A stretch of 39,372 nt of DNA, taken from NCBI GenBank assembly GCA_016293225.1, contig JAEDEQ010000008.1:1-39372 (forward strand). The letters run 5' to 3'. The notes below the pieces were generated by a model. That model had not been told where the DNA came from. It searched no databases and saw only the letters and a list, made by a program, of their open reading frames with translations. Within the stretch, counting starts at the first letter, position 1, and the number at the start of each line of letters is the position of its first letter. The position numbers and the translations under genes were made by a program. Of this stretch, positions 32,543 to 39,372 are shown piece by piece. Source of the DNA: Clostridiaceae bacterium (GTDB lineage: Bacteria > Bacillota > Clostridia > Oscillospirales > Acutalibacteraceae).

Positions 32543-32632
32543 ATGATATATGACACAATAAAGGCCTTGCGTGAAAGAGCCGGCTATTCACAAGCGGAAC
32601 TTGCAAAAAAACTTGAAGTAACTTCATATTGA
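32543..32632 (+). pseudogene. Truncated XRE helix-turn-helix remnant
   Basis: A 29-residue ORF with a GGGGTGAAGG ribosome site encodes MIYDTIKALRERAGYSQAEL and then AKKLEVTSY, the first half of an XRE helix-turn-helix, and stops where the recognition helix should begin. It is shorter than any functional HTH, so probably a decayed or truncated gene. Its stop overlaps the -35 box of the queT promoter. Upstream, TGATAATTA (32492-32500) and TAATTATCA (32522-32530) form an inverted repeat typical of an operator. Confidence 0.6.
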
Positions 32633-32657
32633 CTTTTCATTTTATATGCAGTAAAAT
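32629..32657 (+). promoter_or_regulatory. Promoter of queT
   Basis: TTGACT (32629-32634), 17-base spacer, TAAAAT (32652-32657); transcript start near 32664. Confidence 0.75.
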
Positions 32658-32663
32658 ACCACT

Positions 32664-32732
32664 CAGTCAGTTCGAAACCTTCCTGACTTGAACCGCCAAG
32701 GTTCTAAATCAAAACTAAAGGAGCATTTTAAA
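32664..32732 (+). promoter_or_regulatory. Candidate preQ1 riboswitch in the queT leader
   Basis: The ~70-base leader has a stem GTCAG/CTGAC (32666-32670, 32683-32687) whose loop AACCTT (32676-32681) is exactly complementary to AAGGTT (32698-32703), forming an H-type pseudoknot. The same AAGGTT region can instead form GAACC/GGTTC (32690-32704), and the loop CCTT can pair with the Shine-Dalgarno AAAGGAG (32717-32723). The small size, pseudoknot, AAAACTAA before the ribosome site and the queT gene downstream fit a preQ1 sensor. I cannot assign class I, II or III. Confidence 0.55.
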
Positions 32733-33275
32733 ATGAAAACGTCAAGAAAAAAGGCGTCCCTGTACATTGCGCAGGCGGCGCTCATTGCGGCTATGTATGC
32801 CGCGCTCACACTCGCCCAACAGCTTATTCTGCCCGGTACCGCGTCAATGGCGGTGCAGTACCGGGTCAGTGAGGCGCTGATGATCCTCTGCCTGTTTTCC
32901 GAGGCGGCGGTTCCCGGTCTCACGCTCGGCTGCTTTTTGGCGAATTTTCTTTTTATGTCGGCTTTGCCGGTGGATATGATTTTCGGCTCCGTTGCAACTC
33001 TTTTGGCGGCGCTGTGTATGCGGGCTCTTCGCAAAGTCTGCGTTAAGGGCTTTCCGATTCTTTCGTTTTTGATGCCTGTTGTTTTCAACGGAATCATCAT
33101 CGGCGCGGAAATTGAAATTTTCTTTGTTGACGGCAGCTTCCACTTCGGCAGCTTTTTCGCTCAGGGCTGCTGCGTTGCGTTGGGTGAATTTGCGGTGATG
33201 TTTACCGCAGGCATTGCACTTTATTTTGCACTGAGAAAAAAGTTTGGCAAAAACGGGGAACTTTTCAAACGGTAA
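32733..33275 (+). CDS. queT: QueT-family queuosine-precursor transporter
   Basis: 180 aa. About five to six transmembrane helices. The QueT family (PF06177) pattern is ALIAAMYAALTLAQQLILPGTASMAVQYRVSEALMILCLFSEAAVPGLTLGCFLANFL, seen here in consecutive segments of residues 14-70. It is an energy-coupling-factor S component that imports queuosine precursors such as preQ1. ATG 32733 follows AAAGGAG at the right spacing, and the upstream start at 32688 lies within the leader structure. Regulation is likely by the leader RNA. Confidence 0.92.
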   Translation: MKTSRKKASLYIAQAALIAAMYAALTLAQQLILPGTASMAVQYRVSEALMILCLFSEAAVPGLTLGCFLANFLFMSALPVDMIFGSVATLLAALCMRALRKVCVKGFPILSFLMPVVFNGIIIGAEIEIFFVDGSFHFGSFFAQGCCVALGEFAVMFTAGIALYFALRKKFGKNGELFKR

Positions 33276-33293
33276 TACGGTCTTAAGCTTTTT

Positions 33294-33347
33294 GTAAGAA
33301 AGACGTAAGCGTGTCTTAAAACAATCTCTCTTTTGAAAGTCTATAAT
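33294..33347 (+). promoter_or_regulatory. vanY-like gene promoter region with 11-bp-spaced direct repeats
   Basis: GTAAG occurs at 33294-33298 and 33305-33309, exactly 11 bases apart, the spacing of OmpR/PhoB-type response-regulator boxes. GTCTTAA words flank them at 33280 and 33313. TATAAT lies at 33342-33347 without a proper -35, as expected for an activated promoter. Confidence 0.35.
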
Positions 33348-33381
33348 GTGTCCGGACTTTTTAAAAGAGAGGTTTTTTATT

Positions 33382-34221
33382 ATGAAACACACCATCAGAA
33401 TTGCCGCGGTTGTTCTTGCCGCATTGATAATCTTTGCCGTTGTTGACCGCCTTCCGTCTGCCGTGAGCGAGCTTTCGGATATCGCCGTTTTGAATAAAGT
33501 TACAGCTGACGGTAAGCACGCAGGTCAGCTTGTTGTTGTCAACGGCAATCACCGCTACCGCAATACAGGCGAGGAGCTTGTCAGTCTTTATGAAAACAAG
33601 ACTGACTCATTCTATGTAAGCACAACCGAAATTAAGCTTCAGCCGGTGGCAGTCAAGCCCCTTTGCGATATGCTTGACGCTTTCAGAAACGAAACGGGGC
33701 TTAAAAAGATAAACGTGATAAGTGGCTACCGAAGCATTGAAACTCAGCAGGAGATTTATAAACAGAAAGCTAAGCTTTACGGCAGACTGTATGCAAAAAG
33801 CCATGTTCAATCGCCGGGCTTCAGCGAGCACCACACGGGTCTTTGTGTTGACCTTTCAATTTATAACGCAGAGGACGGAAGCTCAGAGGACTTTGACGGA
33901 AAAGGGGAGTACAAGTGGTTTTCAAAAAATTCATGGAAATACGGCTTTGTTTTAAGATACCCCGAGGAAAAGGAAAAGATTACGGACATAGCGCATGAGC
34001 CGTGGCACTTCCGGTTTGTCGGCGTTCCCCATGCATATTACATGACGCAAAACAATCTTTGTCTTGAGGAATACGCCGAGCTTCTACAGAACAAGACAAA
34101 GGACAAACCGCTGAAATTCAGGTGCGAAAACAAGACATACAAAGTCTGGCACAGCGAAAAAAAGCCGAAAGCCGCGGCTTTTTCCGGCGATAATTACCAC
34201 GGATATATTATCTGGAAATAA
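33382..34221 (+). CDS. VanY-type D-alanyl-D-alanine carboxypeptidase (peptidase M15B)
   Basis: 279 aa. N-terminal signal/anchor helix (residues 5-21). Zn-peptidase motifs: SGYRS (114-118), SEHHTGLCVD (148-157, with His150 and Asp157 as Zn ligands) and HEPWHFR (205-211, catalytic Glu206 and Zn ligand His209). It removes the terminal D-Ala from peptidoglycan pentapeptides outside the membrane. No vanR/S/H/A genes are nearby, so this is a housekeeping wall enzyme, not resistance. ATG 33382 follows AGAGAGG; the upstream start at 33346 overlaps the -10 box. Confidence 0.92.
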   Translation: MKHTIRIAAVVLAALIIFAVVDRLPSAVSELSDIAVLNKVTADGKHAGQLVVVNGNHRYRNTGEELVSLYENKTDSFYVSTTEIKLQPVAVKPLCDMLDAFRNETGLKKINVISGYRSIETQQEIYKQKAKLYGRLYAKSHVQSPGFSEHHTGLCVDLSIYNAEDGSSEDFDGKGEYKWFSKNSWKYGFVLRYPEEKEKITDIAHEPWHFRFVGVPHAYYMTQNNLCLEEYAELLQNKTKDKPLKFRCENKTYKVWHSEKKPKAAAFSGDNYHGYIIWK

Positions 34222-34251
34222 TTGACCTTGCTCCCCCGTGTGTGGTATAAT
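34222..34251 (+). promoter_or_regulatory. Promoter of mnmA
   Basis: TTGACC (34222-34227), 18-base spacer, TATAAT (34246-34251), directly after the vanY-like stop codon. Confidence 0.75.
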
Positions 34252-34295
34252 TAAAGAAACTTGTTTCTTTTTAATCTGCCCTCGGGGGTGTTTTT

Positions 34296-35366
34296 TTGAA
34301 CAAAAAAGTTATGGTAGGAATGAGCGGCGGCGTTGACAGCGCCGTAAGCGCATATCTGCTTTTGAAAAACGGCTGGGAGCCGACCGGCGTCAACTGCCGC
34401 TTTTTTGATAACGGCGACGCATTCATAGCCGAAAAAACCTGCTGCTCGCTTGAGGATTCCAAGGATGCGCGCAGTGTTGCCTATAAGCTCGGCATACCGT
34501 TTTATGTTTTCAATTTTACCGATGATTTCAGAGAAAAGGTTATCGGAAAATTCATCGACATTTATCAAAAAGGCGCAACGCCGAATCCCTGCATTGACTG
34601 CAACCGCTATCTCAAGTTTGATAAGCTGCTCAAAAGGGCGCTGGAGCTTGAGCATGACTATGTTGCAACCGGACATTACGCAAGAAATGAATTTGACGAA
34701 AGCAGCGGCCGCTTTCTTCTTAAAAAGGGTGTTGACGAAGCAAAGGACCAAAGCTATGTGCTTTATATGCTCACGCAGTTCCAGCTTGCGCACACGCTTT
34801 TTCCGCTCGGAAAGCTGAGGAAAACCGAAGTCCGCACCATTGCCGGGGAGCTGGGCTTTGTCAACGCAAAAAAGCATGACAGTCAGGATATCTGCTTTGT
34901 GCCGGACGGAGACTACGCCTCGTTTATTGAAAAAAGCCTTGATAAAACTTTCCCCTGCGGAGATTTTGTTGACCGTGACGGAAACGTTCTCGGAACGCAC
35001 AAGGGAATAATACGCTACACAATAGGTCAGCGCAGGGGACTCGGCCTTTCGCTCAAGGCGCCGCTTTATGTGCTTGAAAAGGACCCCGAAAATAACAGGG
35101 TGGTTCTTGCCCCGGAGGAGTACCTTTTTTCAAAAAGCCTTTATGCTTCGGATATCAATCTCATTGCCGCCGAAAAGCTTGAAAGACCTCTGCGGGTGAA
35201 AGCAAAGGTCAGATACAAGCAGGGCGAGCAATGGGCAACGGCAGAGCAGACCGACGATAACCGGCTGCACGTTGAATTTGACTTTCCGCAGCGCGCCTTT
35301 GCAAGGGGACAGGCGGTTGTGCTTTATGACGGCGACGTTGTTGTCGGCGGAGGAACAATCGAGTAG
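34296..35366 (+). CDS. mnmA: tRNA-specific 2-thiouridylase MnmA
   Basis: 356 aa from a TTG start preceded by GGGGGTG (34285-34290). PP-loop ATP site VGMSGGVDSAVSAYLL (SGGVDS at 10-15). Catalytic Cys99 in NPCIDCN and Cys200 in DSQDICFVPDGDY, then IRYTIGQRRGLGL. It thiolates U34 of tRNA Lys, Glu and Gln. ATG 34311 is an alternative that would remove five residues. The residues around 36-50 (FFDNGDAFIAEKTCCSLEDSKDA) match the family insertion. Confidence 0.95.
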   Translation: MNKKVMVGMSGGVDSAVSAYLLLKNGWEPTGVNCRFFDNGDAFIAEKTCCSLEDSKDARSVAYKLGIPFYVFNFTDDFREKVIGKFIDIYQKGATPNPCIDCNRYLKFDKLLKRALELEHDYVATGHYARNEFDESSGRFLLKKGVDEAKDQSYVLYMLTQFQLAHTLFPLGKLRKTEVRTIAGELGFVNAKKHDSQDICFVPDGDYASFIEKSLDKTFPCGDFVDRDGNVLGTHKGIIRYTIGQRRGLGLSLKAPLYVLEKDPENNRVVLAPEEYLFSKSLYASDINLIAAEKLERPLRVKAKVRYKQGEQWATAEQTDDNRLHVEFDFPQRAFARGQAVVLYDGDVVVGGGTIE

Positions 35367-35413
35367 TTTTAGCTCATTTTAAATACGGGATATATCATAA
35401 ACAGGGTGATAAA

Positions 35414-35905
35414 ATGTCAGTCATTGTTGAAGAATATACTGAAAACGATCTTGAAAAGGCGGTTGAAATCTGGAATCAGGTTGTTGAGGAAGGACGCGCT
35501 TTTCCTCAGATTCAGCTGCTTTCAAAGGAGGAGGGCGCGGCCTTTTTCTCCGCGCAGACCTACACGGGTATTGCAAAAATTAAAGAGACGGGCGAAACTG
35601 TCGGTCTGTATATTCTCCACCCGAACAACATCGGCCGCTGCGGCCACATTGCAAACGCAAGCTATGCCGTTGAAAAAAACGCCCGCGGTCACCATGTCGG
35701 CGAGGCGCTTGTCAGAGACTGCCTTTTAAAAGGAAAAAAGCTCGGCTTTAAAATCTTGCAGTTCAATGCCGTTGTTGCCTCGAATACCGCAGCCCTTTCG
35801 CTTTATAAGAAGCTTGGTTTTAAAACGCTCGGAACTGTTCCGGGCGGATTTTTGAACATTGACGGGGTTTATGAGGACATAATCCTGCATTATATCGAGC
35901 TTTGA
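35414..35905 (+). CDS. GNAT-family N-acetyltransferase
   Basis: 163 aa. GNAT fold. The acetyl-CoA pyrophosphate loop is VEKNARGHHVGEALVRDCL near residue 90, followed by FNAVVASNTAALSLYKKLGFKTLGTVPGGF, the typical C-terminal motif B/C. The GFLNIDGVYEDIILHY ending resembles small-molecule or antibiotic-type acetyltransferases of Firmicutes. Substrate unknown. It follows mnmA by 47 bases and may be cotranscribed. Confidence 0.9.
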   Translation: MSVIVEEYTENDLEKAVEIWNQVVEEGRAFPQIQLLSKEEGAAFFSAQTYTGIAKIKETGETVGLYILHPNNIGRCGHIANASYAVEKNARGHHVGEALVRDCLLKGKKLGFKILQFNAVVASNTAALSLYKKLGFKTLGTVPGGFLNIDGVYEDIILHYIEL

Positions 35906-36033
35906 TTATAAGGTCAATATAACAAACAAATCTTATACAGAAATGACTGAATTGCCTAAAATCGCAGGGAACAAAAGGATTATCTTGTTGCTTTTTGACA
36001 AAAAAAGGACGTTCCTTTTGGTTAAAAGTTCGG

Positions 36034-36062
36034 TTGACAAATTATCTGAAATAGCGTATCAT
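36034..36062 (+). promoter_or_regulatory. Promoter of the SigH-like gene
   Basis: TTGACA (36034-36039), 17-base spacer, TATCAT (36057-36062). Confidence 0.75.
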
Positions 36063-36093
36063 AGTGCCGATAATAGGCAGAAAGGATTTTTTC

Positions 36094-36672
36094 ATGAGCG
36101 ACTACCTCTCCCTTTCGGACGAGAAGCTTGCGGCCCTTTGCAGGGATTGCGAGGACGAAAAAGCCTGGAACGAGCTTTCGCTTCGCTATCTGCGCGTGGC
36201 AAAGGCTGTTGCCTCCTCCTTTTCCGGCTCGGCGCTTGAGCGTGAGGATCTGGTGCAGGAGGGTATTCTGGGCTTCATTGCCGCCGTTTGGTCGTTCAAC
36301 GAAAAAAGTGGCGCAGCTTTTGCAACCTATGCCGGCGTCTGCATCAGGAACCGTATGCTCTCCGCGCTCAAAACGCGCAACGCGCAAAAGCAGATTCCGC
36401 GCTCGCTCTTTGTTCCCATTGAGGAGGAAAGCGATACGGCGGACAGCGCCCTCTCGCCAGAGGACGCGGTTGTTGCAAAAAACGAGGCTGCGCGCCTTTC
36501 CGCGCTTATTTCCTCAAAGCTTTCGCCGCAGGAAAAAAAGGTCTTTTCCCTTTATCTTTGCAAAAACAGCTACGGAGAAATCGGGAAGCTTTGCGGCCTT
36601 TCACCCAAGGCGGTTGACGGAACGCTGCAGCGCGCCCGCAAAAAGCTTCGCGGCGCACTTGAGGATCACTGA
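36094..36672 (+). CDS. SigH-like RNA polymerase sigma-70 family factor
   Basis: 192 aa. Region 2: AWNELSLRYLRVAKAVAS, then REDLVQEGILGFIAAVWSFNEKSGAAFATYAGVCIRNRMLSALK (seen across residues 55-105), with QKQIPRSLFVPIEEE linking to region 4. The -35-binding HTH is SYGEIGKLCGLSPKAVDGTLQRARKKLRGAL. Length and linker resemble B. subtilis SigH, which controls entry into sporulation. A true orthologue call needs a tree. ATG 36094 follows AGAAAGGA. Confidence 0.85.
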   Translation: MSDYLSLSDEKLAALCRDCEDEKAWNELSLRYLRVAKAVASSFSGSALEREDLVQEGILGFIAAVWSFNEKSGAAFATYAGVCIRNRMLSALKTRNAQKQIPRSLFVPIEEESDTADSALSPEDAVVAKNEAARLSALISSKLSPQEKKVFSLYLCKNSYGEIGKLCGLSPKAVDGTLQRARKKLRGALEDH

Positions 36673-36782
36673 AAAAGGTAACTGCTGTTACATATATGCC
36701 CGATAGCTTAAAGAAGAGCGTTGATTTCAAAGGGGCGGTGCAATTCCGGCAAGGGCAATATTTTTAAGCGAGGTAATTCATC

Positions 36783-37064
36783 ATGTACCAAGACAAGACA
36801 ATCGTATGCAAAGAGTGCGGCAAGGAATTCGTTTTCACCGCAGGTGAGCAGGAATTCTATGCTGAAAAAGGCTTCCAGAACGAGCCTCAGCGCTGCAGAG
36901 AGTGCCGCTATGCCCGCAAGAATGCTGCCAAACCGGAACGCGAAATGTTTACCGCAACCTGCGCAAGCTGCGGCGGCGAGGCCAAGGTTCCCTTTAAGCC
37001 CACCGAAGGCAGAGATGTTTACTGCAGCGAATGCTTTGCAAAAATGAAGGAAGAACAGGAATAA
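36783..37064 (+). CDS. Zinc-ribbon protein with four CxxC motifs
   Basis: 93 aa. CKEC (9-12), CREC, CASC and CSEC pair into two treble-clef/zinc-ribbon units: residues 1-45 match the 'probable zinc-ribbon' family (PF13451-like: TIVCKECGKEFVFTAGEQEFYAEKGFQNEPQRC), and the second unit is a CxxC ribbon (TATCASCGGEAKVPFKPTEGRDVYCSECF). It is widespread in Firmicutes, possibly nucleic-acid binding; function unknown. Ribosome site GCGAGGT. Confidence 0.85.
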   Translation: MYQDKTIVCKECGKEFVFTAGEQEFYAEKGFQNEPQRCRECRYARKNAAKPEREMFTATCASCGGEAKVPFKPTEGRDVYCSECFAKMKEEQE

Positions 37065-37094
37065 TCCGTCAGAGGTTATTCCTAACAGCAGCCA

Positions 37095-37129
37095 CTGATT
37101 AATTCGTCAGCACAATTCCGATTAATCAG
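37095..37129. repeat. REP-like hairpin, copy 1
   Basis: CTGATTAAT (37095-37103) and ATTAATCAG (37121-37129) pair perfectly; the arms extend outward by GCC/GGT with one mismatch. The same GCCrCTGATTAA arm occurs at 38425-38437 on the other side of the methyltransferase gene. Confidence 0.55.
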
Positions 37130-37258
37130 CGGTTACTTAAACGGCCAAAGCGGTTTTGGCGGAAGATCTTACCATTTGTCAGCTTGACTTTGAAGATTTT
37201 TCGGCAAAGCCGCTTTGCGTCTTTTTGCGCTGTATTCAGCAGAAAGCAGGTAATAATA

Positions 37259-38416
37259 TTGAGTTCGGTAATTGAAAAGGATATTCTTGCGCTTGAGGAC
37301 AGAATAATAAAAATTGTATTCAGCGAGAGGAAGCAAAAGGATTTTGAGTTTTCAAAAATTTCGGTTCGTCCGTTTCTTTCAAAAGGAAAAAGAATGTGGC
37401 AGCTTGAGCAGTTCAGGGGCGCGCAGGTATTTCATAAAAATCTGAGCCTTGAGCAGCTTCTTCTGTGGCTTGAGGAAACGGGAGAAAAGAATTTCCGCCA
37501 GGCGGCGCTGACCGCCGGCGGCGTGAATATTCATTACACGGTTTTTCCCGATAAAATCAAACGCAGGGAAAGCGAAAACAGCTTTGCCGCAGAAGCAAAG
37601 GAGCATGACCGCGAAAAAGCATATATCCTTAAAGAGGGTGAAAATATACCGGCGCTTGTTGATCTCGGTGTTTTTTCAAAGGATTTCAGAATAATCAAAA
37701 GTAAATATGACAAGTATAAGCAAATAAACCGCTTTGTTGAGCTTATTGACGACTGCTTTTCAAAGAGCAGGCTTTCCGATATAACCATACTCGACTTCGG
37801 CTGCGGAAAAAGCTATCTGACGTTTATCGTATACTATTATTTTACGCAGATAAAAAAGGTGAACGCAAAGGTTGTCGGCTTTGACCTTAAAAGGGACGTT
37901 GTTGAAAACTGCAACAAAATTGCAAAAAAATACGGCTATGATAACCTTGAATTTTTTGTCAATGACGTTACGAGCGACCGTGTTTTCACCGGCAGGGCAG
38001 ACATGGTGATAACCCTCCATGCCTGCGACATTGCAACCGATTACGCGCTTTTTTATGCCATTGAAAACCGAGTGAAGAACATTTTTTCCGTTCCGTGCTG
38101 TCAGCATGAGGTAAATTCGCAGATTAAAAAGGGCGGCGATTTTGATCTGCTGCTTTCCCACGGACTTTTCAAGGAACGCTTTTGCGCCCTTTTCACGGAT
38201 TCGCTGCGCGCGGAGATACTGACGCGCTTCGGCTATGAAACGGACGTTATAGAGTTTGTTGATTTTGAACATTCGCCGAAAAACCTCATGCTGCGCTGCA
38301 AACTGAAAAAGGAAAAGGAGCCCGAGCTTTCCGACCTTTTTGCTCTGTGCAAAAAGTACCAGACCGAGCCCACATTGTTGAGACTTGCAAAAGCTTATCA
38401 GGAAAAACGGTTATAA
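37259..38416 (+). CDS. Class I SAM-dependent methyltransferase (Methyltransf_32-like)
   Basis: 385 aa from a TTG start preceded by AAGCAGG; an in-frame ATG at 37184 lies before this but in a hairpin-rich gap. The N-terminal half (residues 1-165) is helical and of unknown function. The SAM fold has motif I ITILDFGCGKSYLTFIVYYY, VVGFDLKRDVVENCNKIAKKYG, and motif IV-like VITLHACDIATDYALFYAI, then FSVPCCQHEVNSQIKKG. The family is linked to RNA or protein methylation in eukaryotic relatives; the bacterial target is unknown. Confidence 0.8.
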   Translation: MSSVIEKDILALEDRIIKIVFSERKQKDFEFSKISVRPFLSKGKRMWQLEQFRGAQVFHKNLSLEQLLLWLEETGEKNFRQAALTAGGVNIHYTVFPDKIKRRESENSFAAEAKEHDREKAYILKEGENIPALVDLGVFSKDFRIIKSKYDKYKQINRFVELIDDCFSKSRLSDITILDFGCGKSYLTFIVYYYFTQIKKVNAKVVGFDLKRDVVENCNKIAKKYGYDNLEFFVNDVTSDRVFTGRADMVITLHACDIATDYALFYAIENRVKNIFSVPCCQHEVNSQIKKGGDFDLLLSHGLFKERFCALFTDSLRAEILTRFGYETDVIEFVDFEHSPKNLMLRCKLKKEKEPELSDLFALCKKYQTEPTLLRLAKAYQEKRL

Positions 38417-38424
38417 AGTTTACT

Positions 38425-38467
38425 GCCGCTGATTAAACGGAATTTTGCCGTCCTTTTAATCGGCGGC
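38425..38467. repeat. REP-like hairpin, copy 2
   Basis: GCCGCTGATTAAA (38425-38437) pairs with TTTAATCGGCGGC (38455-38467) over 13 positions with one G-T, enclosing CGG/CCG. There is no T-tract, so it is not a simple terminator. Confidence 0.6.
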
Positions 38468-38524
38468 GACAGAGTCTGCTTTTCGTAACTTCACAAAAAA
38501 AGCAAAAAAACTTTTCAAAAACCC

Positions 38525-38552
38525 TTGACAAAATCAGAAAAGTATATATAAT
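38525..38552 (+). promoter_or_regulatory. Promoter of perR
   Basis: TTGACA (38525-38530), 16-base spacer, TATAAT (38547-38552), overlapping the Fur/Per-type operator. Confidence 0.8.
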
Positions 38553-38573
38553 AATGATAACGATTATCATTAT
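38551..38573. promoter_or_regulatory. Fur/Per-box operator
   Basis: ATAATGATAA (38551-38560), CGA, then TTATCATTAT (38564-38573) form a perfect 10-bp inverted repeat. Its centre TGATAACGATTATCA differs at one base from the classic Fur-box core TGATAATnATTATCA. It covers the -10 and start of perR, so it should mediate autorepression. Confidence 0.85.
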
Positions 38574-38591
38574 TGAAAAGGAAACGGAGTT

Positions 38592-38993
38592 ATGCTAAGA
38601 AGCAGTCGTCAGCGTGACGCAATTTTGACCTCTCTCCGATCAAGAAAAGATCACCCGACGGCCGAACAGCTTTTCTTCGATCTCAAGAGCGAGTACCCCT
38701 CACTGAGCCTTGCAACGGTTTATCGGAACCTGAAAGTGCTTGAGGGTGAGGGCGAGCTCATCAAATTTCACACTGACTGCGGTGACCGCTTTGACGCGGA
38801 CACCAGTGAGCATTATCACTTCATCTGTCAGTGCTGCAAAAAGATAATCGACCTCAGATCCGAGACGGGCGAAGGACTGTGCACGCTCTTCAAGGATTTT
38901 GAAGGTGAAATCCGCTCCTGCAATTTACAGCTTTTCGGAATCTGCTCCGAGTGTAAAAAAGCAGCGAGTGATTCAATACAGCATATTTTATAA
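38592..38993 (+). CDS. perR: PerR-like Fur-family regulator
   Basis: 133 aa. Winged-helix DNA-binding domain: RQRDAILTSLRSRKDHPTAEQLFFDLKSEYPSLSLATVYRNLKVL. Structural Zn site C79-x2-C82 and C118-x2-C121 (HFICQCCKK, GICSECKK). Regulatory-metal residues His37-equivalent region (His21), His74 and His76, and Asp87 in KKIIDLR, the position where PerR has Asp and Fur has Glu. It senses peroxide through metal-catalysed oxidation of histidines. It lies 18 bases before the reverse rubrerythrin gene, a classic PerR target, and behind its own operator. Confidence 0.9.
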   Translation: MLRSSRQRDAILTSLRSRKDHPTAEQLFFDLKSEYPSLSLATVYRNLKVLEGEGELIKFHTDCGDRFDADTSEHYHFICQCCKKIIDLRSETGEGLCTLFKDFEGEIRSCNLQLFGICSECKKAASDSIQHIL

Positions 38994-39011
38994 ACTATGG
39001 AGGTTTTCAGA

Positions 39012-39372
39012 ATGAAAAAGTATTATTGCCCTGTTTGCGGTTATGAGACCGATGATCCTACCGAAATCTGCCCTATTTGCAAAGCAAAGATGAAAGTGCG
39101 CGAGGAGAACGCAACCTCGTGGGCTGCCGAGCACATCGTAGGCGTTGCCAAGGACGCTCCGGAAGAAATTCTTGAGGGTCTGCGCGCAAACTTTAACGGC
39201 GAATGCACCGAGGTCGGAATGTATCTTGCAATGGCAAGGGTTGCCCACAGAGAGGGCTATCCGGAGATCGGACTTTACTGGGAAAAGGCTGCTTATGAAG
39301 AGGCCGAGCACGCAGCAAAGTTTGCCGAGCTTCTCGGTGAAGTTGTTACCGACAGCACCAAGAAAAACCTTG
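39012..39372 (+). CDS. Reverse rubrerythrin (NADH peroxidase), partial
   Basis: The first 120 residues, cut by the window end. An N-terminal rubredoxin-like FeS4 domain (C6, C9, C20, C23 in YYCPVCGYETDD and EICPICK) precedes a ferritin-like diiron domain (FNGECTEVGMYLAMARVAHREGYPEIG, AAYEEAEHAAKFAELLG). The domain order is the reverse of classical rubrerythrin. It reduces hydrogen peroxide with electrons from NADH or reduced rubredoxin and protects anaerobes from oxygen. Part of the perR operon. Confidence 0.92.
   Translation, partial: MKKYYCPVCGYETDDPTEICPICKAKMKVREENATSWAAEHIVGVAKDAPEEILEGLRANFNGECTEVGMYLAMARVAHREGYPEIGLYWEKAAYEEAEHAAKFAELLGEVVTDSTKKNL

Noticed and set aside
33382..34221. 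VanY as part of a vancomycin-resistance cluster
   Set aside because: No vanR, vanS, vanH, vanA or vanX gene lies within the window; single VanY-type peptidases are common wall enzymes.
34251..35000. A 249-codon minus-strand frame opposite mnmA
   Set aside because: Antisense to a clear MnmA with both catalytic cysteines; it runs through the mnmA promoter and has no start signals.

Overview
The window looks like chromosome of a spore-forming, strictly anaerobic member of the Clostridia, probably close to the Oscillospiraceae/Ruminococcaceae of the gut. The evidence is spoIIR, a sporulation-associated ricT (yaaT) gene beside holB, a SigH-like sigma factor, a T-box leader on valS, ferredoxin-dependent amino-acid fermentation, a reverse-rubrerythrin/PerR peroxide defence, strong AGGAGG ribosome sites and many near-consensus sigma-A promoters. 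I saw no phage, insertion sequence, CRISPR array, rRNA or tRNA gene. Assignments rest on reading sequence and motifs; no database search was made.

Layout. 1-7217: an operon of five genes on the + strand: a GlpA-like FAD dehydrogenase with a C-terminal BFD-like Fe-S domain, a GlpB/HcnB-like FAD/NAD oxidoreductase, a DUF1667 protein, an FGGY sugar/polyol kinase and an alkylglycerone-phosphate-synthase-like FAD oxidase. 7226-9366: spoIIR and a CmpB-type membrane protein (-), a solitary acyl carrier protein (+) and tspO (-). 9551-12162: dut followed by a tightly coupled EFR1 flavodoxin/ferredoxin, patatin and PPC/DUF296 trio. 12249-13180: upp behind a long hairpin-rich leader. 13185-16921: asnA (-), an unrecognised 161-aa protein (+), and holB-ricT (-). 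16933-19611: a GH89 alpha-N-acetylglucosaminidase without a signal peptide (-). 19692-25783: a small 2[4Fe-4S] ferredoxin, then paaK-iorA-iorB-paaK-ACT, a module that oxidises aryl-pyruvates to aryl-acetyl-CoA and recovers the free acids. 25830-28272: secreted PI-PLC-like and chagasin-like proteins (-) separated by an 800-bp region that holds a candidate small RNA (-) and a self-contained unit for a 24-residue cationic hydrophobic peptide (+). 28278-31804: T-box-controlled valS and an HD-domain hydrolase (-). 31837-33275: inverted repeats, an XRE regulator, a truncated XRE remnant, and queT behind a short pseudoknot-forming leader that may be a preQ1 riboswitch. 33294-38467: a VanY-type D,D-carboxypeptidase, mnmA, a GNAT acetyltransferase, a SigH-like sigma factor, a zinc-ribbon protein and a SAM methyltransferase flanked by two similar hairpins. 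38525-end: perR with a Fur/Per-box operator and the start of a reverse rubrerythrin.

How the genes work together. The first operon joins a kinase, two flavoprotein dehydrogenase-like subunits and an ether-lipid-type oxidase. This suggests metabolism of glycerol-3-phosphate or of an alkyl-glycerol, an unusual combination. The ferredoxin, IorAB, the two PaaK ligases and the ACT protein form an aromatic amino-acid fermentation unit. The least explained parts are the peptide/sRNA pair at 27079-27627, the five-gene operon, the upp and queT leaders, and a strong promoter reading antisense into the XRE gene.
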